A stretch of 33,594 bases of DNA, taken from the NCBI RefSeq assembly GCF_000186865.1, contig NW_008705619.1, forward strand, positions 43,332 through 76,925, written 5' to 3'. The stretch's first letter is position 1. Every line of letters begins with the position of its first letter. This document shows, piece after piece, positions 1 to 8,526 of the stretch. The notes beneath the pieces are model-generated. The model was not told the origin of the DNA. It searched no databases and saw nothing but the letters and a program-made list of their open reading frames with translations. The stretch comes from Aureococcus anophagefferens. Lineage: Eukaryota > Sar > Pelagophyceae > Pelagomonadales > Pelagomonadaceae. Made by a program: the position numbers and the translations under genes.

Positions 1-800
1 CGGCGGACGCGGCGCCGGCGGCGCCGGCGGCGCCGCCGCCGCCGCCCAAGGTCGAGCCCGTGCCGCCCGCGGAGCGGCGGTCCCTCGAGCCGCCGGCGCC
101 GCCGCCGGCCGCGCAGGTCTGGGAGGCGTCCTTCGGCGAGGGGCCCCTGGGCCTCGCGGTGCAGCCGGACCCGGCGGACGCGGCCGCGCCGCCCGTCGTC
201 GTCCGCGTCGCGCCCGGCGGCGCGGCGGCCGCGCGCGGCGTCCGCGTCGGCGACGTCGTCGTCGCCGTGGACGACGTGACGCGCCCGGACCACGCGACCC
301 TCGTGGCGCGGCTCGCGGACGCGCCGCGGCCCGCGTCCGTGTCGTTCTCGCGGCCGCCCGAGAAAGCGAAGCCGCTCCGCGTCGTCGTGCCCGACGCGCT
401 CCTGCCGCGGACGTCGCCGGCGAAGCGGCCGCCGGACCTGTCGCCGCCGCGCCACGGCCCGCCGCCGGCGGCGTTCCGCGGCGCGCGCGTCATCGACGTC
501 GCCGAGGATCTGGGGTCCACGAAGCTCGAGCTCCCGGCGGACGCGGACGACGACCGCGAGTTCGACGTGTCCTTCGCCGACGGGCCGTTGGGCATGCGCC
601 TCGAGGAGCGCGGCGGCCTCGTGGCCCTGTCCGTCGTCACGCACGTCGCGGACGGCGGCCAGGCGCGCGACGCCGGCGTCCAGCTCGGCTGCGTCGTCCT
701 GGGCGTCAACGGCGAGCGCTACCTCTCCCACGCGCACACGACGGCGACGCTCAAGCACGGCAAGCGGCCCGTCATGGTCCGCCTGCGCTACCAGGACTGA
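1..800 (+). CDS. Two-PDZ-domain protein, 3' end only
   Basis: The reading frame is open from the left edge (phase: codons begin at base 3) to the TGA at 798-800, so the true start lies outside the window. After an Ala/Pro-rich linker the visible part holds two PDZ-like folds. The first (about bases 120-360) has the carboxylate-binding loop variant GPLGLAV followed by a GGAAAARGVRVGDVVVAVDD segment. The second (about 565-795) has GPLGMRL and a matching AGVQLGCVVLGVNG segment. These are the GLGF-type loop and the 'G-D-x-I/V-x-x-V-N' strand of PDZ domains, which bind C-terminal peptides of partner proteins. The protein ends directly after the second PDZ. It is probably a scaffold protein; the partner and N-terminal domains are not visible. 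The domain call is fairly secure, the role is inferred. Confidence 0.75.
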   Translation, partial: ADAAPAAPAAPPPPPKVEPVPPAERRSLEPPAPPPAAQVWEASFGEGPLGLAVQPDPADAAAPPVVVRVAPGGAAAARGVRVGDVVVAVDDVTRPDHATLVARLADAPRPASVSFSRPPEKAKPLRVVVPDALLPRTSPAKRPPDLSPPRHGPPPAAFRGARVIDVAEDLGSTKLELPADADDDREFDVSFADGPLGMRLEERGGLVALSVVTHVADGGQARDAGVQLGCVVLGVNGERYLSHAHTTATLKHGKRPVMVRLRYQD

Positions 801-1089
801 CGGCGTTAATGTTTCTATCTTTTTGGGGGTGTTCTCGCGGAACCGCCGCGCGTCCGAGGATGCGCTTCACCGACGACCGAGCAGTCGACTGAGCCGAACG
901 AAATCAGCCTCGTTTGTCTTGTCGATGTGTGCTGATTCCGCGAGTTCAAGGTTCAATTTGAACTTCACCTATCTTGCCCGATTTCCTTCTCCTATTTTCC
1001 ATCTTGAGCCGGCTCCGGCTCGCTCTGCGCGGCCTCCGCGTAGAAATCAATCCGCTCTCGGGGCTTCCCGCTCTCCGCGCGCCGGCGCC

Positions 1090-1863
1090 ATGGGCGGAAA
1101 CAATAGCAAGCCAGACGAGGAGACCAAGACCGAGGAGGAGCCCCCGGCGGCGGCGGCGATGTTGCCCCTGGGCCGACGAAAGAGTAGCTACGGCGCCGGC
1201 CTCGACGTCCTGGGCAACGAGATGTGGAAGAGCTCGCGCAAGCTCGGGCCGCCGCCGCTCTGCTGGATCCACGTCGTCGACGAGGCCACGGGCCTCCGGT
1301 CGCCGGACCCGTACCGCGTCGAGGATTTCGCGGACCTCGAGTCGACGCTCGCGTCCGTCGTCGAGCGGGGCGAGCGGCGCCTCGTGCTCGAGCGGGGCGT
1401 CGAGGCGTCCTGGGACGAGGTCAAGTGCGTCGCGACCGTCGCGCTCAAGCGCGTGAGCACGGAGCTGGACCTCCGCGCGGTGCAGTGCCGCTTCGAGAAC
1501 ACCTACGAAGAACACTACGCGGCCCAGGGCTTCGGCGCCGTCGGCGGCTTCTTCGGCGCGGTCTTCGGGGCCGTCTTTGGGGGGTTGACGTGTTCCGACA
1601 CGTCGCGCTGGGCGGCGTCCGGCTACCGCAAGTGCGCGCGCGCCTACTACCAGTCCTTCCTCGCGATCGCGGGGCTCTACGACGACACGACCTTCAAGCT
1701 CGTCAAGGCCGACGACATGACGCCGCGGCTCCAGCGCGTCGGCGAGGTCCAGGTCAAGGAGGAGACGGCGCCCGTGGACCTCGCGACGGCGGCCGTCCTC
1801 CCCTGGAGCGCCGACCCGGCGCGCGGCGAGGGCCTCCTCGTCAAGGCGAAGCCGCTCGAGTAG
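1090..1863 (+). CDS. Probable N-myristoylated protein of unknown function
   Basis: The frame is open upstream to 823, but the ATG at 1090 (context gcgccATGG) is preferred because it creates the N-terminus MGGNNSKP, a textbook N-myristoylation signal (Gly2, Ser6, Lys7). That predicts attachment to a membrane face after Met removal. The product is 257 aa. An acidic DEETKTEEE stretch follows, then a globular region and, near residues 145-165, a Gly/Phe/Ala-rich hydrophobic stretch (repeats of FGAVFG) that could insert in or lie along a membrane. No known family was recognised. The TAG at 1861-1863 lies 41 bp from the stop of the convergent oxidoreductase gene. Bases 801-1089 are leader or promoter sequence of lower GC, including an interrupted palindrome gttcaa-t-ttgaac at 951-963. 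Confidence 0.65.
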   Translation: MGGNNSKPDEETKTEEEPPAAAAMLPLGRRKSSYGAGLDVLGNEMWKSSRKLGPPPLCWIHVVDEATGLRSPDPYRVEDFADLESTLASVVERGERRLVLERGVEASWDEVKCVATVALKRVSTELDLRAVQCRFENTYEEHYAAQGFGAVGGFFGAVFGAVFGGLTCSDTSRWAASGYRKCARAYYQSFLAIAGLYDDTTFKLVKADDMTPRLQRVGEVQVKEETAPVDLATAAVLPWSADPARGEGLLVKAKPLE

Positions 1864-1904
1864 GCTAGACGAGTGCGATAAGACCGTGCATGTGATTACC
1901 CTTT

Positions 1905-3104
1905 TCATTTGCCCCACGTCGTCCCGCGGCCGAGGCCCTTGACGTCGAAGCCCGTGTCGAGCCAGAAGGTCTCGTTCTTGAAGGCGACGCCCATCTTGTC
2001 GCGGAGGAAGGCCGGGATCGGGATGCCGTCCAGGACGCAGACCTTCCGGCCCATGTTCGTGCCGAACGGCCCGACCGGGCCCGGCCCGGACGGCCACTCG
2101 TAGGCCTTGAGCTTCGTCGACCCCGTGGCGAGGCTCTTGAGGTTCGCCGCGACGATCGGGCAGGTCGCCTCGGCGAACTGGCCGCCGGCGATGTGCGCGA
2201 CCTTCCCGGGGGGGACGGCGACGACGTCGCCCGCGACGAAGACGTTGTCGACGCCCTCGGCCTGCAGCGAGCCCCGGGTCTTGATCCGCCCGCGGTCGTC
2301 CAGGGCGAGGAGGTCCTTGGCGAAGGCCGGGTCGAACTTGAAGCCCGTCGCCGCGTAGAGCTTGTCGCAGTCGACGGTCGTGCCCTTGTCCGTCGTGATC
2401 TTGCCGTCAATGGGCTCGGTCGTGATCCGGCCCGCGCCCTCCTTGACGACCACGCCGAGCTTCTCGAGGGCCTTGGCGCGCCGCGCGGCCTGGGCGCGCG
2501 TGATGCTCGGGCAGAGCTCGTTGCCGATGAGGGTCACGTTCTTGTCCGGGTACGCGGCCTTGATCTCGCCCGCGATCTCGCAGCCGACGAGGCCCGCGCC
2601 CGCGACGACGACGTTGCTGCACCCCTCCAAGGCCTCGTGTTCGGCTTCGAAGCCGGCCTTGCGCGCGGCCGCCGTCGGCTCGTCGGGGCGCGCCGTCCAG
2701 ATGGCGCCGGCGCCGTACGAGCCGCCGGTCGCGACGACGCAGTAGTCGAAGGGCACGACGTCGCCGCCGGCCAGGGTCGCGGACTCCTTCGTCAGCGTCT
2801 CGACCTTGCCCTGCTTGAACGTCGCGCCGAGGTGGTCGCAGATGCCCTCGAGGGGCATGCCGAACTGCTGCGCCTCGAACTGCGACGGGTCCACGAGGCA
2901 CCGCGGCGACGCGAGGCAGTAGTCCCAGTAGTCCTGGGCGTCGACCAGCGTCACGTCCAAGAGCTTCGTGCCGCCGTTCTTCTTCAGGCACCGCAGGGTG
3001 ACGAGCCCGCCGAAGCTGCCGCCGATGATCAGGAGCTTCTTGCGCTCGCCCGCCGGCGCGTCGCCGGCGCCCGTGCCGCACAGGAACTCGAAGATGGTGT
3101 CCAT
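1905..3104 (-). CDS. FAD/NAD(P)-dependent oxidoreductase, AIFM2(FSP1)/NDH2-like
   Basis: This 399-aa protein has the two-dinucleotide-fold layout of the pyridine nucleotide-disulphide oxidoreductase superfamily. The FAD-binding loop is GGSFGG at residues 28-33. The second Rossmann loop, GAGLVGCEIAGE (about 165-180), is for NAD(P)H. The late FAD motif VFVAGDVV lies near residue 285, next to a Pro/His segment that contacts the flavin. There is no redox-active CxxxxC, so it is not a disulphide reductase. Length and motif order best fit the AIFM2/FSP1 (AMID) or type II NADH dehydrogenase groups, which pass electrons from NAD(P)H to quinones. No obvious N-terminal targeting peptide or myristoylation Gly is seen. 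The ATG at 3102-3104 gives a complete N-terminal fold. The substrate is inferred only from the family. Confidence 0.82.
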   Translation of the reverse strand: MDTIFEFLCGTGAGDAPAGERKKLLIIGGSFGGLVTLRCLKKNGGTKLLDVTLVDAQDYWDYCLASPRCLVDPSQFEAQQFGMPLEGICDHLGATFKQGKVETLTKESATLAGGDVVPFDYCVVATGGSYGAGAIWTARPDEPTAAARKAGFEAEHEALEGCSNVVVAGAGLVGCEIAGEIKAAYPDKNVTLIGNELCPSITRAQAARRAKALEKLGVVVKEGAGRITTEPIDGKITTDKGTTVDCDKLYAATGFKFDPAFAKDLLALDDRGRIKTRGSLQAEGVDNVFVAGDVVAVPPGKVAHIAGGQFAEATCPIVAANLKSLATGSTKLKAYEWPSGPGPVGPFGTNMGRKVCVLDGIPIPAFLRDKMGVAFKNETFWLDTGFDVKGLGRGTTWGK

Positions 3105-3162
3105 CGTCTACTGGTGATTCGAGATCGAGCGCTCGCTAGGCGACCCACCCCGCTGAGCCTCC

Positions 3163-3176
3163 GCTAAAATTTTAGC
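3163..3176. promoter_or_regulatory. 14-bp perfect AT-rich palindrome upstream of the oxidoreductase
   Basis: gctaaaa/ttttagc forms a perfect 14-bp palindrome in an AT-rich pocket about 60 bp upstream of the oxidoreductase start (3104, reverse strand). The surrounding spacer 3105-3329 contains no gene and also holds the 3' flank of the kinase. Position and base content suit a core-promoter or dimeric-factor site, but this is inference only. Confidence 0.25.
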
Positions 3177-3329
3177 CTTCCGCTGTACTCGCCGAAAAAA
3201 ACCTTGGGCGGGCGTGGCCTCTGTGTCGCATGTCAGCTAGCCGCGGCGCAGGGAGGAGCTCGCATGTCACTTCAGGACGCTCGCTCCAAGGTCGCCATCG
3301 CGTATAGACTTTTACGATGTCCACGCGCT

Positions 3330-4533
3330 TTACAACGTCCGCGACTCGGCCGCGGGGCTCGGCTCGGGCGTGGCGTCCTCCCGGTCGTCCTCGGCGATGG
3401 CCGCCTCCGTGGGCGCGGAGGACGGCGACTTCTTCAGGGTCGACGACGGCGACCGCTTCATCTCCGCGGCGGCGCGGTTCGCGCTGCGGCGGCGCGCGCT
3501 CAGGTCCATGGCGCAGTCGAGGAGCTCCGCGGCCCTCGCCTTCGGGGAGGCCAGGAGGACGGGCGCGCGGCCCGCGTTGAGCCAGGGGTGCGCCTCGAAC
3601 TCGCTGAGCTTCATGCGCGCGGCCGCGTCGCGGCGCGTGAGGCCGTTGACGGCGTCGCGGGCCGACTCCGACGCGGCCTTGCGCAGGCTCCAGATGACGC
3701 GGCGCCTCGACTTGGTCATCGCGCGCGAGAGGACGCCGCAGAGCGCCGCGAGCGGCGGCGCCTCGGACTCGAGCGTGCCGCAGAACGCGTGGCGGAGGAC
3801 GCGCCCGAAGGAGTAGACGTCCGCCGCGACGCCGTACTTGGACGTGCAGGGCGCCAGCGCCTCCTCGAAGGCCTTGCGGCCGCCGCGGTAGCCCCTCGTG
3901 ACCTCCGGCGCCGCGTAGTCCCGGCAGCCGACGGCGCTCAGGTCCATCGTGAATTTCGACAAGCGAGTCGTCGAGCGCGTGGCGCGACGAGTCGAGGTCG
4001 ACGTCCGCGGGCGAGAGCGTGCGCGCGAGTCCAAAGTCGATGAGCACGGCGCGCTCCGGGTTCTCTTCGTCGGAGGGGCGCGTCGCGTCGAGGCCCACGA
4101 GCACGACGTTGTCGGGCTTGAGGTCGCGGTGCAAGACGCCGTGCGCGTGGAGATACCGCAGCGCGCCGCACAGGTCCATGGCGACGGAGCGCACGAAGCC
4201 CTCGCGCAGCGCGCCGATGGCCTCGCCGACGGCGTCGAGCGTCGGGCCGCGGAGGTACTCGAGCGCCGCGACGTCGTAGCGGCCCGCGACCTTGGCGTGG
4301 CGCGCGTAGAGCTCGACGACGTTCGGGTGCGCGAGGTTCTTCAGAATGATGGCCTCGCGCTCGCAGATGATCTCGTGGGTCTTCTCCGTCGTGTCCGTGA
4401 CCTTGAGGACCACGGTCTCGTCGCGGCGGCGGTCCTCGGCCACAAAAAGGCATGAGAAGGCGCCGCGGCCGATCAAAGCGCCGACGACGTAATTGTCCCT
4501 GACGACGTCGGCGGCGAGGGCCGCCTCCTCCAT
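3330..4533 (-). CDS. Ser/Thr protein kinase, split by one frame change near 3958
   Basis: The N-terminal half (start ATG 4533) carries a Gly-rich loop GRGAFS at residues 22-27, catalytic-site Lys44 in VVLKV, the alpha-C Glu in CEREA, HRDLKPDN at 135-142 and DFG at 166-168. The frame then loses kinase character. The remaining kinase motifs resume one base out of register: GCRDYAAPE (APE motif), DVYSFGRVL (alpha-F) and a C-lobe RMKLSEFEAHPWL segment, ending at a stop at 3330. All catalytic residues are present across the two frames, so the enzyme is probably active if the frame is joined in life. The break needs removal of 1 nt, or a short intron of length 1 mod 3; no clear GT-AG pair was found. 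The C-terminal tail is Ser/Ala-rich. The start is head-to-head with the gene at 4673 across 139 bp. Confidence 0.78.
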
Positions 4534-4672
4534 AATTCACTCGGAGCACGGTGTGTTCTCAACGCCTGGGTCGCCGGCTCAGCCAGGTCCAGAGCTGTTC
4601 TCACCCACGTTCGCCAAAGTGCTCCTTGCCGTGAACTCAGTTGCGTGAACTCGACCGCAGCGGAGAGCCAGG
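4534..4672. promoter_or_regulatory. Shared head-to-head intergenic spacer
   Basis: These 139 bp separate the starts of two divergent genes (the kinase on the reverse strand and the secreted protein on the forward strand), so both promoters must lie here or overlap the 5' ends. The spacer is less GC-rich than the flanking coding DNA. No TATA box or named element was recognised. Confidence 0.3.
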
Positions 4673-5662
4673 ATGGGCTGCGTCCGGGCTGCCGCCGCGC
4701 TCGTACTGCTCGCCCGGCAATGCGGCGCGTCGTGCGCGCCGTCCGCCGGCTACAACATGACGCGACGGCCCACTCCGCGCGCCGCGTCGCTGGCCGCCGT
4801 CGTCGTCCGCGGCGACGCCTTGCGCGACTGCGGCCACGGGGAGCGCTGCGGCGCGCTGGGCGCGCTGCCGAGCCTGGCGGCCGCGCGGAGCCAGCTCGCG
4901 CACGTCGTCGCGCCCCTCGAGGCCGCGGGCTACCGCGTGGACGTCTACGTGTCGACCTACCGCTGCGGCCGGGACGACTTCGACGCGTGGCTGGACCTCT
5001 ACGGCGCCGCGGCCGTCGCCGCGCCGCCGGCGGCGGACGCGCGCCGCGAGACGCAGCGCGACACGCTGCTGCGCGGCCTCGCGCTCGTGGCCGAACCCGT
5101 CGCGCTCGTGGTCGTCGTCCGCGCGGACCTCCTCTTCGTGCGGAGCCTCTTTCCGGAGGCGGTGCGAGACGCGTCGGAGCCGATGCTCTTCCACGCGGAC
5201 ATGACCGGCGGCCGCCACGGCGCCGCCTCCGACCGGCCGCGGGGCAGCGGCGCCGTCACGGACAAGCTCCACGTCCTGAAAGGCCACGCCGGGGCCGCCT
5301 GCTTCGCGGACGCGGTCCTCAACGACGCGTGCTTCAACGACCTCGACGACGACGACGACGACGGGTCCTACCTCTCCGGCGAGGGCTGCTACGGGCCCCT
5401 CCAGAAGCGCGTCGGCGACGCGGGCATCGCGTTCCTCCGGGACCTCGTGCCGGGCACCGCGCCGGGCACGCTCGGCGACAACGAGCTCGGCGACTCCCTC
5501 TTCCGCGTCGTGCCCCGGAGTCTGGCGGACCTTTCGGCCGGCGACCGCGGCGACCTCCTCGGCGCGCGGGACCTCGGGCCCTACGCGTCGGGGCGCTGCC
5601 GGTCCCTCCGGCCTCGGCGCGCGCCCGTCTGGGTCGCGGACGTCGCGAGCGAACTCAGATAA
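4673..5662 (+). CDS. Secreted or Golgi-lumen protein, glycosyltransferase-like (tentative)
   Basis: This 329-aa protein opens with a signal-peptide-like segment (MGCVRAAAALVLLARQCGAS) and has scattered Cys residues and one N-glycosylation sequon (NMT) just after it, pointing to the secretory pathway. The core has alternating beta-type segments such as AAVVVRGDAL, YRVDVYVSTYR and VALVVVVRADLLF. The last resembles the 'R-x-D' nucleotide-sugar strand of poorly characterised algal and fungal glycosyltransferases. There is a run of six or seven Asp around residues 222-228 encoded by a GAC repeat. The ATG at 4673 is the first in frame and gives the signal peptide. The enzyme class is a guess; the secretory location is better supported. 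Confidence 0.5.
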   Translation: MGCVRAAAALVLLARQCGASCAPSAGYNMTRRPTPRAASLAAVVVRGDALRDCGHGERCGALGALPSLAAARSQLAHVVAPLEAAGYRVDVYVSTYRCGRDDFDAWLDLYGAAAVAAPPAADARRETQRDTLLRGLALVAEPVALVVVVRADLLFVRSLFPEAVRDASEPMLFHADMTGGRHGAASDRPRGSGAVTDKLHVLKGHAGAACFADAVLNDACFNDLDDDDDDGSYLSGEGCYGPLQKRVGDAGIAFLRDLVPGTAPGTLGDNELGDSLFRVVPRSLADLSAGDRGDLLGARDLGPYASGRCRSLRPRRAPVWVADVASELR

Positions 5663-5716
5663 CCCGAGGACGTCGCGAGCGAGAGCTACTAGTAAGATGA
5701 CACAGCGGCTCTTTGC

Positions 5717-7006
5717 TTACGGCCGCGGCCGCGGCGGCGTCCGCACGTGGAAGCCCGCCTCCGGGTCCTTGACGGGCGTGATCTCGTCGATGCCCTCGGA
5801 GACCTCGTGGAGCTTGCGCGCGAGGCGCTGGACCTCGTCGGAGATGGACGACCCGTCGCGCGCGGCGGCGCGCGGCGGCGGCGCGGCGTCGCGGCGCGCG
5901 TGGCGCCGGCGGTCGCGGCGCCGGAGCTCCGCGCTGCCCGGCGGCGAGTTCGCGAGGTTCGCGGCCGCGAGGACGCGCGGCTTCTGGTCGGCGACGGCCC
6001 GCGACAGGCGCGAGAGCTCGCGGCGCCGGTCGTCGATCTCCGCGCCGGCGGCGTCGAGCGCCTCCGCGGCCGACGCCTCGGCGCGGCGGCGCTCGTGGAC
6101 GACGGCGTCGCGCCGCGTCGTCTCGGCCGCGAGCTTCTCCCGGGTCGCGCGCAGGGCGTCGCGCGTCGCGTCCAGGGCGTCGCGCTGGGCCGCGAGGTCC
6201 GCCGCGGCGCGTTGGTTCGCGGACGCGGCCGCGAGCGCGCCGTCCTCGGCGCGCTTCGCCGCGTCCCGGAAGCCCTCGGCGTCGCGCTGGAGCGCCGCGC
6301 TCTCGGCGCGCCAGGTCTCCGCGGCCCGCCACTGGTCCGCGGCGTCGGCCTCGGCGGCGTCGCGGGCCTCGCGGGCAGCCGCCGCCGCGCTCCGGTGCTC
6401 CGCGGCGGCGGCGAGCGCGGCCGCGGCGGCCTGCTCGCCCTCGGCGGCGCGCGCCTCGAGGGCGACGCAGGTCGCCTCGAGCTCGCCGGCGCGGGCCCGC
6501 GCGGCGGCGCGGTCGTCCGCGGCGCGCCGCGCGGCGGCCTCGAGCTCCGCGAGCGCCGCGGCGGCGCGGTCCGCGTCGGCCGCGACGGCCGCGAGCGCCG
6601 CCTTCGCGGCGGCCTCCTCCTCGACGTGGCGCTCGCGGGCCTGGGCGACCTCCGCCGCGGCGGCGCGCGCCTTGTCCTCGACGAGCCGCGCGACGCGGCA
6701 CGCCTCGCGTTCGAGCGCCCGCGACCGGTCCGTCGCCGCCGGCTCCTCGCGGCGCCGCCGCGGCGGCTCCGCGGACCGCGTCATGGCCGCCGCGAGGCGC
6801 CGCACCTTGGCCGCGTCGAAGCGCGCGTCACCGTCGGCGCAAATCTTCCAGGACCGCGCCACGGCGCGCACGCAGGCCGCCGCGAGCGCCGTGCGCGGCG
6901 ACGACTGCGCGAGGTCGCTTTCCGTTTCCGCTTCGATCTCCGCGAAGAGCGTCGCCGCGACGGACGCGACGGCGGCGTCGACGACGGAGGTCTTGTCCAA
7001 GTTCAT
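5717..7006 (-). CDS. Ala-rich long coiled-coil protein
   Basis: This 429-aa protein starts at ATG 7006. Residues 1-75 form a small globular, partly acidic head. Residues about 90-345 are an almost unbroken heptad-type coiled coil of Ala, Glu, Arg and Asp (for example ERHVEEEAAAKAALAAVAA, RDALDATRDALRATREKLA). The tail is basic and Pro-rich with a conserved-looking SDEVQRLARKLHEVSEGIDEI segment near residues 390-410. No motor, nucleotide-binding or membrane segment is visible. It is probably structural (cytoskeletal, centrosomal or tether), but no family was recognised. The high Ala content follows genome GC bias. It is divergent from the gene at 7332. Confidence 0.6.
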   Translation of the reverse strand: MNLDKTSVVDAAVASVAATLFAEIEAETESDLAQSSPRTALAAACVRAVARSWKICADGDARFDAAKVRRLAAAMTRSAEPPRRRREEPAATDRSRALEREACRVARLVEDKARAAAAEVAQARERHVEEEAAAKAALAAVAADADRAAAALAELEAAARRAADDRAAARARAGELEATCVALEARAAEGEQAAAAALAAAAEHRSAAAAAREARDAAEADAADQWRAAETWRAESAALQRDAEGFRDAAKRAEDGALAAASANQRAAADLAAQRDALDATRDALRATREKLAAETTRRDAVVHERRRAEASAAEALDAAGAEIDDRRRELSRLSRAVADQKPRVLAAANLANSPPGSAELRRRDRRRHARRDAAPPPRAAARDGSSISDEVQRLARKLHEVSEGIDEITPVKDPEAGFHVRTPPRPRP

Positions 7007-7331
7007 CGTGCGACGTGCGTTTGGTTTTGCAAAGTGGAGTTGGCCATGATCACAGTTGGCTTTTGGGCCACTATCTTGCAGAGCACCTTGAGGAGCATAT
7101 CCTTCCGGGGCAGCATCAGCAGACGTACGATACGTACGTTGCTGCCATCGTTGCGCGTCGCCACCGACCTAAAGGCATCTGAAACTCAAGATAAAGGGCG
7201 TGGCCGGCAAGTACGCATGACATGTTGCCCTTATCTTTTGGGGCGGAGTAGCCTTTTGCGTGGTCCTTCCAGCACACATCAGAGTATTACGATTGTCGGG
7301 CCACGCTCGTCGTCCTGAAGACACGCGAGCG
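7007..7331. promoter_or_regulatory. 325-bp divergent intergenic region
   Basis: No gene is seen here. The spacer lies between two divergent starts (7006 reverse, 7332 forward) and is AT-richer than its flanks. It holds an inverted repeat acgtacg-ata-cgtacgt at 7123-7139. It also has two similar 'atcttttggg / ggcttttggg' pyrimidine-purine blocks at about 7051-7060 and 7232-7242. These are candidates for regulatory sites, with no assigned factor. Confidence 0.3.
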
Positions 7332-8267
7332 ATGATGCGCATTCCGTCCAAGCGATCCTGGCTGGACCTCGACCTCGCCGGCGCGCTCGACGACGTCGAC
7401 GCCGTGCCCGTGCCGGCGCGCAAGCTCCATCGGGCCGACACGTCCACGAACCTCTTCAACGACCACACCCGCCTCTGCGAGTCGCTGGGCCTCGCGCAGC
7501 GCTGCGCGTCCTCGCAGAACAGCCTCGCGTCCCTCGACGCCGCGCGCGCCGGCGTCCGCGACCGCGCGCGCCGCGCGCCGCCGCCCGCGACCGCCGCGCG
7601 ACCGCGCGCGGGGCTGCCCCGGAAGATCCTCGCGGCCCGCTCACCGCGCGCGTCCCCGCAGGCGCCCGCGACGTCGACGGCCGCGACGCCGCAGCCGGCG
7701 CGGCGGCCCTCGCCGACCTCCGTGCTGGCGACGGCCCTCGTCGAGCGCGTCCGGGCCTGCGCGGCGCCCGCCGCGAAGCGGTGGCTGCCCCCCGCGTCGC
7801 CGCGGCGCGCGGGCGACGCGCGGCGGCCCGCCGAGCGGCCCCGCGAGGTGAGCGCCGTCGTCAGCTCCGACTCGCTGTCGGCGGCGACCGACGGCGCGGC
7901 GGCGGCGCCGCCGCCGGCGTCGCCGCGCGCGGCCGTCGTCTCGCCCGCGCCGGCCGCCGCGGAGCCCGCCGCGTCCCTCTGGACCGTCGTCGCCCGCGGC
8001 GCGCGCACGGCCTGCCAGGCGCCGGCGCCGCAGCGCATCTGCCGGACCCCGCCGGCGGCCAAGCCGCCGGCCGCGGCGCCGCGCGCGCGCGACGACGCGG
8101 CGCCGAGTCGGCCGTCGGGCGGCTACGACTTCGCGATCAACCTCCGCTTCGGCCGCTTCGCCCCGAACTTCTCCGTCTGCGTCAGCGCCGAGGGGAGGAG
8201 CGCGGGCGCCGCCTTCTCCGACGCCGTCGCCTCGGGCGGCTTCGACGAGGACTCCCTCTACTGGTAG
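7332..8267 (+). CDS. Hypothetical protein, largely disordered, conserved-looking ends
   Basis: The tandem ATGs at 7332 and 7335 are chosen; upstream the frame is open only through non-ATG codons. The product is 311 aa. The N-terminus (RSWLDLDLAGALDDVD followed by RADTSTNLFNDHTRLCESLG) looks like a folded or peptide-motif region. The middle 200 residues are Ala/Pro/Arg-rich and probably disordered. The C-terminus regains ordered character (GGYDFAINLRFGRFAPNF, ending DEDSLYW), and may be a short linear motif. No family is recognised. The stop is followed by a 259-bp spacer before the tyrosinase gene in the same direction; that spacer shows no gene. Confidence 0.5.
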   Translation: MMRIPSKRSWLDLDLAGALDDVDAVPVPARKLHRADTSTNLFNDHTRLCESLGLAQRCASSQNSLASLDAARAGVRDRARRAPPPATAARPRAGLPRKILAARSPRASPQAPATSTAATPQPARRPSPTSVLATALVERVRACAAPAAKRWLPPASPRRAGDARRPAERPREVSAVVSSDSLSAATDGAAAAPPPASPRAAVVSPAPAAAEPAASLWTVVARGARTACQAPAPQRICRTPPAAKPPAAAPRARDDAAPSRPSGGYDFAINLRFGRFAPNFSVCVSAEGRSAGAAFSDAVASGGFDEDSLYW

Positions 8268-8526
8268 CGGCCACCGCGACTCGTACTCTAAGCATGCACA
8301 TACGACGACGGAAAAACTTCGCGCGCAATCGAACAGCAGCCGGCCGGCATCGTCCACGGGCAGTGGCGCGGCCTCCAGAGCACGCACGTCGACGCCGCAA
8401 AGCGACGACGACTTTTGGCGCGAGAAAGTTCGAATGTTCTTCAAAGATCGCCGCCACGTGCCGTAACTTCGTCGAGACGGCAAGAAGGCGGCCTTGAAGA
8501 TTGGATCCCGAGCAATTGGGCTACCG

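Noticed and set aside
823..1089. N-terminal extension of the myristoylated protein
   Set aside because: It begins at a non-ATG codon, its composition is that of a leader, and ATG 1090 gives a precise myristoylation signal.
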